Shown piece after piece: positions 56,003 through 64,000 of a DNA stretch of 64,000 nucleotides. Positions within the stretch are counted from its first letter, which is position 1, and each line of letters opens with the position of its first letter. Below the pieces are notes generated by a model that did not search any database, was not told the origin of the DNA, and saw only the letters and a program-made list of their open reading frames with translations. Source of the stretch: Clostridiaceae bacterium (GTDB taxonomy: Bacteria > Bacillota > Clostridia > Oscillospirales > Acutalibacteraceae); NCBI GenBank assembly GCA_016280595.1, contig JAEEHB010000002.1, forward strand, positions 1 through 64,000. The letters are read 5' to 3'. A program made the translations under genes and the position numbers.

Positions 56003-58612
56003 ATGAAAAAAACCAAAAAAGCGGTCGCGCTCATACTTGCGGCTATAATGCTTGTTTCGCTTGCTTTTCCGGCATTCGCGAGAAGCGGCAAACTCGATGA
56101 AAAAATCGCGTCTTACACCCGCAAAATAGCAGTTGACATTGAGAGCGAAGGCGTTGTACTTCTCAAAAACGAAGACAATGTGCTTCCCCTCAAAGGCAAG
56201 AGCATAAATGTTTTCGGCGCGGGCTCTGTGGTGCCTTTTTACGGCGGCGCAGGCTCGGGCGCTGTTACCACGCAGGACCCTGTTGACCTTTACGAAGCGC
56301 TCGAAACCGCAGGCATACGCTACAACGAAAAACTCAAATCGCTTTATGAAAAGCACTGCAAGTCACCCACCGCGGCGGCAAGCACCGACAATACGGTTAT
56401 CAATAATCTGCTGCAACTTGCCCTTGCGGACAGCAGCCTTGACGAAATGCCCGTGCGCTACCTCAAGGCCTCCGTTATGAAGCAGGCGAAGGAGTTTTCC
56501 GACACGGCGATTATAGTCATCAGCCGCACAAGCGCCGAGGGCTCCGATTTATCGGCGGATACCCTGCGCCTCTCGGCAGAGGAAAAAGCCCTCGTTGAGT
56601 GTGTCACCTCCGCTTTCGAAAACGTGATTGTACTTTTCAACACAGGCAATATAATGGAGATGGGCTGGCTTGACGATTATGACAGCATCAAGGCGGCGGC
56701 GCTTATCTGGATTCCCGGTGAATTCGGGCTTGAGGGAGCGGCAAAAGTGCTCTCGGGTGAAGTTTCCCCTTCGGGCAGACTTGCCGACACCGTTGCTTAT
56801 AATGTTGACGACCATCCTTCGGGAGCAAGTTTCGGCTCAATCAAATATGATGACGGCGGCAACTATGTTGAATACCTTGAAGGCATTTATGTCGGCTACC
56901 GCTACTTTGAAACTTTTGCAAAAGACAAGGTGCAGTATCCTTTTGGATACGGCCTCTCATATACGAAATTCAGCAAAAGCGGAGTGTCTTTTTCCGTGAA
57001 AAACGGCAAAGTCACCGCGAAAGTAACCGTCACCAACACGGGCAAATGCTCCGGCAAAGAGGTTGTGCAGCTTTATTACAGCGCACCTTATAAAAAAGTT
57101 GGCACGGAAAAGAGCGCAATCTGCCTCGGCGCATTTGCAAAGACAAAACTCCTTGCGCCCGGCAAGAGCCAGACTCTGACTCTCACAATGCCCGTGCGCT
57201 CAATGGCTTCTTATGACAGCGTAAAAGAGCAGGCCTATGTGCTTGACAGCGGCAGTTATAAACTCATGCTTGCAAACGATATCCGCTCACCTTACGCTTC
57301 TTACACATACACTCAGGGCGAAAGAAAAGTTTACCGCACCGACGAAGTGACGGGCAGAAAGATAAAGAATCTTTTTGACGATGCCGACAGCGGCTCACCC
57401 GTGCTTTCGAGAGCGGACGGCAAAAACGCCTTCCCGGAGGCGAAGCCCCTTGCGGCAACCGATTCAGTCAAAAACTGCGATACCCTGCCCGAGCCCGTAA
57501 AAGAGGGCACTGCACCGAAGCAGGGAGTGAAATACAGCAAGACCATTATGCTCAGCGATGTCGCGAAAGACGAATCTCTCTGGGAGCCCTTCCTTGACCA
57601 GCTTACGGTTGACGAAATGATTACCCTCGCAATTCACTCGGGCTATGAAACTCAGGGCGTAGAGCGTCTCGGTATACCCGCCACCGAAGATAACGACGGA
57701 CCTTCCAGCCTAAAGGGACGGCACGGCCTTGTTTATACGGACTGCGGCACGGCCTACCCCTGCGAAACGGCGATAGCCTGCACCTGGAATACCGACCTTG
57801 CCGAAGAGATGGGCAGAGGCATAGGTAAAGAGGGCGCCGATATGGGCGAAGATATATGGTATGCGCCCGGCGTCAATATTCACCGCAACCCCAGAGGCGG
57901 CAGAAACTTTGAGTATTTCTCCGAAGACCCGCTTGTTTCCGGCAAAATGGGTGCCGCAATAGTAAAGGGCGCAAACTCCGAAGGCCTTGTGACAACGGTC
58001 AAGCATTTCGCCCTCAACGACCAGGAGTCTCACCGCAATGGCCTGTTTGTGTGGGCAAACGAGCAGACGATGAGAGAAATCTATCTGCGTGCATTTGAAT
58101 ACACCGTAAAAGAAGGCAAAACCGTCGGCATTATGTCCGCTTACAACAGAATCGGAGCAGACTGGTGCGGCGCGAAATCCGCCCTGCTCAAAGACCTTCT
58201 CAGAAAGGAATGGGGCTTTGACGGCTATGTTATTTCCGACTATTCCGCCAATGTTACGGGCAGCGGCTATATGAGCCCCGTGCTCGCCGTATATAACGGC
58301 AACGATACCATGCTCACCGGCGTGTGGATTATAAACCGCCCCGGTCACGAAATATCGATGCGCGCCGCCTATGCAAAAGATCCCGTAGGCTTCGGCAAAG
58401 CCCTCAGGGAATCTACGAAGAATCTGTGCAAGGCAAAGATGCATACAAAGGCGTTCACGCATCCCGAAATCACTTATGATGAGTCGCTTATCGGCTCTCT
58501 TGTAAAAATATCCGAGTGGAATTTTGAATTTCCTTACGCGTTTTCACTCTTCAGATATCTGCTCAACAATCTCGCCTACGTGGTGATTTACGCTTTCAGA
58601 TTTATTCTGTAA
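56003..58612 (+). CDS. Secreted GH3 glycosidase with permuted domain order
   Basis: Signal peptide; GH3 C-domain (SEGVVLLKNEDNVLPLKGKSINVFG) precedes Fn3-like (VTVTNTGKCSGKEVVQLYY) and then the GH3 barrel (VKHFALNDQESHRNG; GFDGYVISDY). Confidence 0.9.
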   Translation: MKKTKKAVALILAAIMLVSLAFPAFARSGKLDEKIASYTRKIAVDIESEGVVLLKNEDNVLPLKGKSINVFGAGSVVPFYGGAGSGAVTTQDPVDLYEALETAGIRYNEKLKSLYEKHCKSPTAAASTDNTVINNLLQLALADSSLDEMPVRYLKASVMKQAKEFSDTAIIVISRTSAEGSDLSADTLRLSAEEKALVECVTSAFENVIVLFNTGNIMEMGWLDDYDSIKAAALIWIPGEFGLEGAAKVLSGEVSPSGRLADTVAYNVDDHPSGASFGSIKYDDGGNYVEYLEGIYVGYRYFETFAKDKVQYPFGYGLSYTKFSKSGVSFSVKNGKVTAKVTVTNTGKCSGKEVVQLYYSAPYKKVGTEKSAICLGAFAKTKLLAPGKSQTLTLTMPVRSMASYDSVKEQAYVLDSGSYKLMLANDIRSPYASYTYTQGERKVYRTDEVTGRKIKNLFDDADSGSPVLSRADGKNAFPEAKPLAATDSVKNCDTLPEPVKEGTAPKQGVKYSKTIMLSDVAKDESLWEPFLDQLTVDEMITLAIHSGYETQGVERLGIPATEDNDGPSSLKGRHGLVYTDCGTAYPCETAIACTWNTDLAEEMGRGIGKEGADMGEDIWYAPGVNIHRNPRGGRNFEYFSEDPLVSGKMGAAIVKGANSEGLVTTVKHFALNDQESHRNGLFVWANEQTMREIYLRAFEYTVKEGKTVGIMSAYNRIGADWCGAKSALLKDLLRKEWGFDGYVISDYSANVTGSGYMSPVLAVYNGNDTMLTGVWIINRPGHEISMRAAYAKDPVGFGKALRESTKNLCKAKMHTKAFTHPEITYDESLIGSLVKISEWNFEFPYAFSLFRYLLNNLAYVVIYAFRFIL

Positions 58613-58634
58613 TTAATGTTGCGGAGGTTTCCGT

Positions 58635-59540
58635 ATGATTATAATTCTCAAACGGATAGTGGTGTATTATATGTCAATTCTTTCTCTCTTTTCTTCCTTA
58701 AGCGGCAAGGAATTTGCCGACAGTTACGCAGGGCACGATTTTGCTATAATCTCTGCCGCTGAGCAGGCGGAGGGCACAACAAGGATTATGTCTTTCAATA
58801 TCCGCTGCGGTGATGTAAACGGAGTTAAAGTGCCTCAGCGTACCGGCATAGGCGTGAGGCAGATTCTTGAAGTGATGCCCGATTCGCTCGGTATTCAGGA
58901 GGCGACAGCCGAATGGATGAAAGCACTCAAATCAAAACTTACGCTCTACGACTGGGTAGGCATTGAAAGAGAAAAGGGAGAGCCTGCCGATAAATCGGGC
59001 GAATCCTGCCCCATCTTTTATCTCAAGGCAAAGTATACTCTTGTTGACCATGGCGATTTCTGGCTGAGCGAAACTCCCGGCGAGCCCTCTTACGGGCCCG
59101 GTGCCGCCTGCAGAAGAATCTGCACCTGGGCACGCCTTATAGATAAGAGCACAGGTAAAGAATATGTGCACGTGAATACTCACTTTGACCACGTGTCGGA
59201 GGACGCGAGAGTATTCGGCGCAAACGCGGTTACCGATTTCATCAAAGAGAATTTCACGGATGTACCTGTAGTCTTTACTGCGGATATAAACACCTTTGAG
59301 GGGCTTGAAACCTATAACACCCTCACCTCCGTGTTTGACGATACGCGCAAAACCGCGCAGAATTGCGAGTACTACGGCACCTTCCACGCCTGCAGCCCCG
59401 AAACGCATGCGGATTACACAATCGACTTTGTTCTCTGCCCGCAGGGAGCCGAAGTGAAAGAATACCGCACCGTCACAAAAGGCGTTGACGGCAGATTTGT
59501 GTCCGACCATTTTCCGATTTATGCCGATATTGTTTTATGA
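58635..59540 (+). CDS. Endonuclease/exonuclease/phosphatase family protein
   Basis: MSFNIRCGDVNG; LGIQEATAEW; TADINTFEG; VSDHFPIYADIV. Confidence 0.85.
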   Translation: MIIILKRIVVYYMSILSLFSSLSGKEFADSYAGHDFAIISAAEQAEGTTRIMSFNIRCGDVNGVKVPQRTGIGVRQILEVMPDSLGIQEATAEWMKALKSKLTLYDWVGIEREKGEPADKSGESCPIFYLKAKYTLVDHGDFWLSETPGEPSYGPGAACRRICTWARLIDKSTGKEYVHVNTHFDHVSEDARVFGANAVTDFIKENFTDVPVVFTADINTFEGLETYNTLTSVFDDTRKTAQNCEYYGTFHACSPETHADYTIDFVLCPQGAEVKEYRTVTKGVDGRFVSDHFPIYADIVL

Positions 59541-61483
59541 TGAATAACCTTAAAGTTACCGAAAACAAAATACTTTTTTCGAGAATCGGGGAACTTGTGA
59601 GAATTACTCCCTGCCACAAAAACGCAATACGTTTTGAGGCGTTTCCCGACTGCTCCGAATATGACGAAAACTTCACCCTTATGCCGCAGAGCGCGCAGTG
59701 CAGCATAACGCAGGAGGATTACTGCGTTAAAATGACAGCCGGCTGCCTCGAAGTGAAACTTGAAAACAGCGGCAAGTTGACCTTTTATAAAGACGGAAAC
59801 GTAATTCTTGAGGAAAAACCCGAACTCGCTTTCAGAAGCGGCTACCGCAACTATGAGCGCAGAGACGGCCTCTGGAATGCCCGCGTCACTTTTGAGAGCA
59901 ATGAGGGCGAGCACTTTTACGGTCTCGGTCACGAGCCGAGCGGAAAGTTTGACCTGAAGGGCTGTTCGTTTGATCTTCGTCACCTGAACACAAAGTGCTC
60001 AATTCCTTATGTTTATTCTTCTCTCGGCTACGGCTTTATATGGAATAACCCCGCGATAGGCAGTGTTGAACTATCGGAAAACCGCACCCGCTGGACCGCA
60101 GGAGCAACCCGCAAAATTGATTTTGTGGTTATTGCAGGTACTCCTAAACAGGTGAGCAAAACACTTGCCGATTTAACGGGGCACGCTCCCGTGATGCCTC
60201 ACTGGGCAACAGGTTTCTGGCAGAGCCGCCTGAGATATGAAACTCAGGAGGATTTGCTCGAAGTAGCGAGAAGATACAAGAAGGAGGGCGTACCTCTTTC
60301 TGTTATCATCTGCGATTATTTTCACTGGACGGAGCAGGGCGATTACCGCTTCGCCCCCGAATACTGGCCCGATGTGAAAGCGATGACCGATGAACTTCAC
60401 TCTATGGGCACAAGGCTCGTTGTCTCCGTATGGCCCACAATCAACGGCGGCACCGAAAATTACTACTATATGCGCGATAACAATATGCTTATCCGCACGG
60501 CGAAAGGGCTTGACCGCGTTTTCAGTTTTTACGGACCTCAGGCTGAAATAGATGTCACAAACCCCGAAACAAGAAAATATGTTTTCTCAAAGCTCAAGGA
60601 AAACTACCTTGACAGCGGAGTTGACGGCCTTTGGTTTGACGAGGCGGAGCCCGAAATTCACCCCGAGCACTTTGACAATCTTCTGCTTCACATAGGCAGA
60701 GGGGATGAGGTAGGTCTCGCATTTCCCTACTACTACGCGCAGATGGCGTGGGACGGTTTCTCACAGATGGGCGAAGTGCCCGTCACTCTCATCCGCTGCG
60801 CCTACCTCGGCAGTCAGAAATTCGGCACGCTCGTTTGGAGCGGAGATGTTGAATCAACATTTGAAAGTCTTTCTCAGCAGGTCAAAGCAGGGCTTAACGC
60901 CTCAATCTGCGGCCTTCCCTGGTGGAATACCGATATCGGAGGATTCTGGGGCGGCGACACACAGAGCGATGAATTCAGGGAACTGATAGTCCGCTGGTTT
61001 CAGTACGGCGTTTTCTCACCCGTTATGCGCGTGCACGGCAACAGAAACCGTCACGGCGAAAAAAAGCGTGATGTGAGAGAGCCTACGGGCGACCCGAATG
61101 AAATCTGGAGTTTCGGTGAAAAGAACTTCCCGGTGCTGAAAGACCTTGTTATGCTTCGTGAGAGGCTGAGGCCTTACATAGAGGAGCAGATGAAGACGGC
61201 GTCCGAAAAGGGCTACCCGGTGATGCGCCCGATGTTTTTCGAATACCCGGATGACGAAGTGTGCTACACTCTCGGTGAGCAGTATATGTTCGGCGATGAC
61301 ATCCTCTTTGCTCCCGTCGTAAACAAAGGGCAGACCGGGAAGCAGGTCTATCTGCCCGAGGGTGAGTGGATTCTCACAAAGACAAAAGAAAAATATGCGC
61401 CGGGCTTTCATACTGTTCACGCGGAGGTCGACGAATTTGTCGCCTTCGTGAAAGCGGGCTCTCCGGTGATTGATTGTTTCTGA
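59537..61483 (+). CDS. GH31 alpha-glucosidase/alpha-xylosidase family
   Basis: GEHFYGLGHEPSGKFDLKG; GLWFDEAEPEIH catalytic region; PWWNTDIGGFWGGD; ATGA overlap with upstream stop. Confidence 0.92.
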   Translation: MMNNLKVTENKILFSRIGELVRITPCHKNAIRFEAFPDCSEYDENFTLMPQSAQCSITQEDYCVKMTAGCLEVKLENSGKLTFYKDGNVILEEKPELAFRSGYRNYERRDGLWNARVTFESNEGEHFYGLGHEPSGKFDLKGCSFDLRHLNTKCSIPYVYSSLGYGFIWNNPAIGSVELSENRTRWTAGATRKIDFVVIAGTPKQVSKTLADLTGHAPVMPHWATGFWQSRLRYETQEDLLEVARRYKKEGVPLSVIICDYFHWTEQGDYRFAPEYWPDVKAMTDELHSMGTRLVVSVWPTINGGTENYYYMRDNNMLIRTAKGLDRVFSFYGPQAEIDVTNPETRKYVFSKLKENYLDSGVDGLWFDEAEPEIHPEHFDNLLLHIGRGDEVGLAFPYYYAQMAWDGFSQMGEVPVTLIRCAYLGSQKFGTLVWSGDVESTFESLSQQVKAGLNASICGLPWWNTDIGGFWGGDTQSDEFRELIVRWFQYGVFSPVMRVHGNRNRHGEKKRDVREPTGDPNEIWSFGEKNFPVLKDLVMLRERLRPYIEEQMKTASEKGYPVMRPMFFEYPDDEVCYTLGEQYMFGDDILFAPVVNKGQTGKQVYLPEGEWILTKTKEKYAPGFHTVHAEVDEFVAFVKAGSPVIDCF

Positions 61484-61497
61484 TAATAAACAGTAAT

Positions 61498-61530
61498 GCC
61501 GCAGACACATTTGTGCCTGCGGCTCTTTTT
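61498..61530. terminator. Rho-independent terminator
   Basis: gccgcag...ctgcggc stem followed by ctcttttta, between convergent genes. Confidence 0.8.
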
Positions 61531-61542
61531 ATGTGCGGAATA

Positions 61543-63993
61543 TCAGTCCGCTTTCTTTGCTTTGTGCTGACGGCGCAGGATATAAATGACCGCCTTTGTA
61601 CCTCTTACAATGTATTTGCCCAGATTGCCTTTGATGCCGCTTAAAAGCGGTGAGCGGATTTTGACATTTTCGAGCGCACTGTCAACTTCGTGCACGCGTA
61701 CATTTTCACCGTCAAATGCCGAAAGCACCCCGCTTGAGCCTGTGGCGTACGCTCCGTCCGCAAAGGAGAGAAGCGCCGTAAGTTTTTCTTCGCCGGGCAT
61801 TTTTCCCTCAAACGGCAGCAGGCATAAAACGGCGGTTTCACTGCTTCCGTTGTAAGACGGGGCAAGGCTCTTGCCCTGCGGGGCAATGAGCGTATAGGTC
61901 AGGGGAATTTTGTCACCCGAGCGGTTTAAGTGATGGCGCTGTTTGCCGTAAAAAGTGCCGAAGGGATTTAAGGTTACTCTGCCGTTTTCCTCAAGGCGCA
62001 TCGGGCAGTGAGCCATAGACGAGAGCACGTTTCTTGCGTTTCCCGTAAGCAGCCCGAATTTGCCGTCCGTAATGCCGACAAGACCTGCGCTCAGCTGATT
62101 GTTGAAGGAGTCGAGAGTTTTGTTGCGGCTGTCCGCTTCGCCGTAAGACGCGGTGCGGAAAGAGGACATGTCACCCTCAAAGTTTCGCTTGATTACCGAG
62201 GTGTCACCGGTTAAACAGGGCTTCAGGGCAAAGGGCACAGCCTCTGTCCATTTCATATCGGTATATCTTCCGAGTGTTGAGTTTTCGGTGGAAATCGCGT
62301 CTCTCTCGGGCGTGTAGGGGTAATTTATCTGAGTTATCACAAAGATACCTTCAGCCGCCTCGGAAGTGAAGAAACGATAGGTAAAATCGCCCTGCCTTAC
62401 CGAGCCTGGAAGTGTAATCATGCCGTATATTTCGGCGCATTCGCCGCCGCTAATATCCGCCGTGCGTATGCCTTCGCAAGTAAAATCATATCGCTTTGCG
62501 CCGTATGTGATATATGAAGTGAGAAAATCTTTTCCGCCGATTGTTTTGTTTTCAAAATTAAAACTGTCTACGCGTCCGTCCGCCGTAAAGGAAAGTTTCG
62601 CTTTTCCGCTTTCGAGCGAAAGCAGAGGCGCTTTTTCCTCTGATTCGGTTTCACGCGCGGTGACTGTGTAAGTATCTTTTACTTCACTGAATTTCAGCAG
62701 AGCGAAAACACTGCCGCTGCCCGCGGGTACAACAGTCGCTTTTTCGAGCCCTTCGCCCTCAATAACAACTTTCTTATCCGTACTGCAGGCAAACTGTACA
62801 CACTGCAGAGTGCCGCCGCAGGTATTGTGAATTGTGAGGCCTCCGCTTTTATCCGAAGCCGCTGTTATGAGTTTTTCCGCGAGGGCGTTTGCCGCCGTTT
62901 CGCGCTGAATGTTGAGCACCGGTGTGGCAAGCCCGAAATGGGTGGTGGAGAGGAGTTTTACCCTGTCGAGAAACAAGCCGTTTTCGGGGAAGGCTTTTGA
63001 GTGTGTGCGGCTTCTCTCAATCGCAGTCCAGATTTTGCGGTTATAAGGTTTTTCGGACCAGGAGGCGTAGCCGGTGAAATTGCCGTCCGCCGTATCCTGC
63101 GTAAAACTTACCGTGCCCGCGCTCTCGTGAGAATCAAGATAACCGCCGGGTGTGTCAAACTCCACATAATCAAGGTCGGCAACCTCTCTCACAAGCCCGT
63201 TTATGCCGTCCGTATTTGCGATTCTGTTTCCGGCGAGCGGCAGGTTGAGGCTCTCCCAGAATATTGCGTCCGCATCCATATTGACAAACAGGAAGAGGTC
63301 TCTCTTTATTTCACCGCTTTTCTGCTTTGCGTGAAGGTCCTTTACCCACGCTCTGAGACACCCCGCGTCGCATACATCCGCATTTGAGTAGGTCGGGATT
63401 ACAGTGAGCCCCTCGCCCTTGTATTCAAAGGTGAGCGGATTGAAAGCCTGCTCGTCGCCGAGCGGTTTTATAAAAGTCCTGAACGCGTCAAACGGTACAC
63501 AGGAGTAGTAAAGGCACAGCGCCCTTACGCCGAGTTTGTTGTAGGTATGCACCTGCGAGGGGGTGAACATAACTTCCTGCGGGCGCACAATCTTTTCGCA
63601 TTTGCCGAAGATATCCTCGAGCCCCGAGCCCTGCGGATTGGTCACCGCGAGATTTATCGAAGCGGCGAGTTCATCCTCCTGCATTGCGCCCAGAGCGCCG
63701 TTTGAGTAGCCCATAATGATATTTTCGTCGCCGTTTTCTTTTACCCTTCGCTTCATCCCCTCGATAATATCGGGAGCGTATTGAGGCAGAATCTGCTCAA
63801 GTGAAAAGAAGTTTTCACTGTCCCAGGTGCCTTTTACCGGGATTCCCTCAGAATTGAGAGTGTCGAGACTCTTAATAATTGAGCGGATTATTCTTATATC
63901 CGAGCCGAATCCCTGAGCGTCGTTTGTGTCGCCCCTGTAAGAGTGGTAGCAGTTTACGTGAAAGCCGAATGCAACATGAATTTTATATTCCAT
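61543..63993 (-). CDS. Divergent GH38/GH57/polysaccharide-deacetylase-superfamily-like putative glycosidase
   Basis: HVAFGFHVNCYHSYRGD, GTWDSENFFSLEQILPQYAPDII, IMGYSNGALGAMQEDEL, C-terminal beta-sandwich-like half; family assignment tentative. Confidence 0.55.
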   Translation of the reverse strand: MEYKIHVAFGFHVNCYHSYRGDTNDAQGFGSDIRIIRSIIKSLDTLNSEGIPVKGTWDSENFFSLEQILPQYAPDIIEGMKRRVKENGDENIIMGYSNGALGAMQEDELAASINLAVTNPQGSGLEDIFGKCEKIVRPQEVMFTPSQVHTYNKLGVRALCLYYSCVPFDAFRTFIKPLGDEQAFNPLTFEYKGEGLTVIPTYSNADVCDAGCLRAWVKDLHAKQKSGEIKRDLFLFVNMDADAIFWESLNLPLAGNRIANTDGINGLVREVADLDYVEFDTPGGYLDSHESAGTVSFTQDTADGNFTGYASWSEKPYNRKIWTAIERSRTHSKAFPENGLFLDRVKLLSTTHFGLATPVLNIQRETAANALAEKLITAASDKSGGLTIHNTCGGTLQCVQFACSTDKKVVIEGEGLEKATVVPAGSGSVFALLKFSEVKDTYTVTARETESEEKAPLLSLESGKAKLSFTADGRVDSFNFENKTIGGKDFLTSYITYGAKRYDFTCEGIRTADISGGECAEIYGMITLPGSVRQGDFTYRFFTSEAAEGIFVITQINYPYTPERDAISTENSTLGRYTDMKWTEAVPFALKPCLTGDTSVIKRNFEGDMSSFRTASYGEADSRNKTLDSFNNQLSAGLVGITDGKFGLLTGNARNVLSSMAHCPMRLEENGRVTLNPFGTFYGKQRHHLNRSGDKIPLTYTLIAPQGKSLAPSYNGSSETAVLCLLPFEGKMPGEEKLTALLSFADGAYATGSSGVLSAFDGENVRVHEVDSALENVKIRSPLLSGIKGNLGKYIVRGTKAVIYILRRQHKAKKAD

Positions 63994-64000
63994 ATCCGCA

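Noticed and set aside
57710-58462. 250-aa minus-strand ORF antisense to GH3
   Set aside because: Opposite the GH3 barrel; no motifs.
1-64000. CRISPR array, rRNA operon, retron, toxin-antitoxin or obvious phage-defence island
   Set aside because: No regularly spaced direct repeats, rRNA core sequences, reverse transcriptase, Cas or typical defence-protein motifs seen in the ORF track.

Overview
A 64 kb chromosomal segment that looks like a gut-type Clostridia (Oscillospiraceae/Ruminococcaceae-like, judged only from gene content and codon style). I found no rRNA, canonical tRNA or CRISPR array by eye. The left edge has the 3' end of a large serine recombinase followed by a gene-poor repeat zone. 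After that come mgtE, PHP phosphoesterase, an FtsW/RodA-PBP pair, an SH3-like surface protein, metallophosphoesterase, nucleoside phosphorylase, tadA, glgP, a CPBP protease and an RlmD-type methyltransferase. A carbohydrate locus (15.7-23 kb) holds GH5, a GPH/MFS transporter with a long tail, a BadF-type kinase fused to a GH4 phosphoglycosidase, and a GH109-like enzyme. A large minus-strand surface-glycan cluster spans 25.1-41.7 kb and contains an unusual ATP-grasp / ornithine-cyclodeaminase-like / amino-acid permease cassette. The right part holds a TIGR00300-type ornithine cyclodeaminase homologue, phosphoesterases, a sigma factor, aroQ, an M23/LysM/G5 peptidase, rfbD, ispE, a domain-permuted GH3, GH31 and a divergent glycosidase-like protein. 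Best candidates for follow-up: (1) the kinase-GH4 fusion next to GH109 behind a promoter-overlapping palindrome; (2) the possible aminoacyl-amino-sugar cassette in the glycan cluster; (3) a perfect inverted repeat filling the -35/-10 spacer of the M23 peptidase gene; (4) a T-arm-like structured leader before a small zinc-ribbon gene; (5) an in-frame insertion inside a CapD-type dehydratase. All family calls are from motif recognition by eye; no database search was run.
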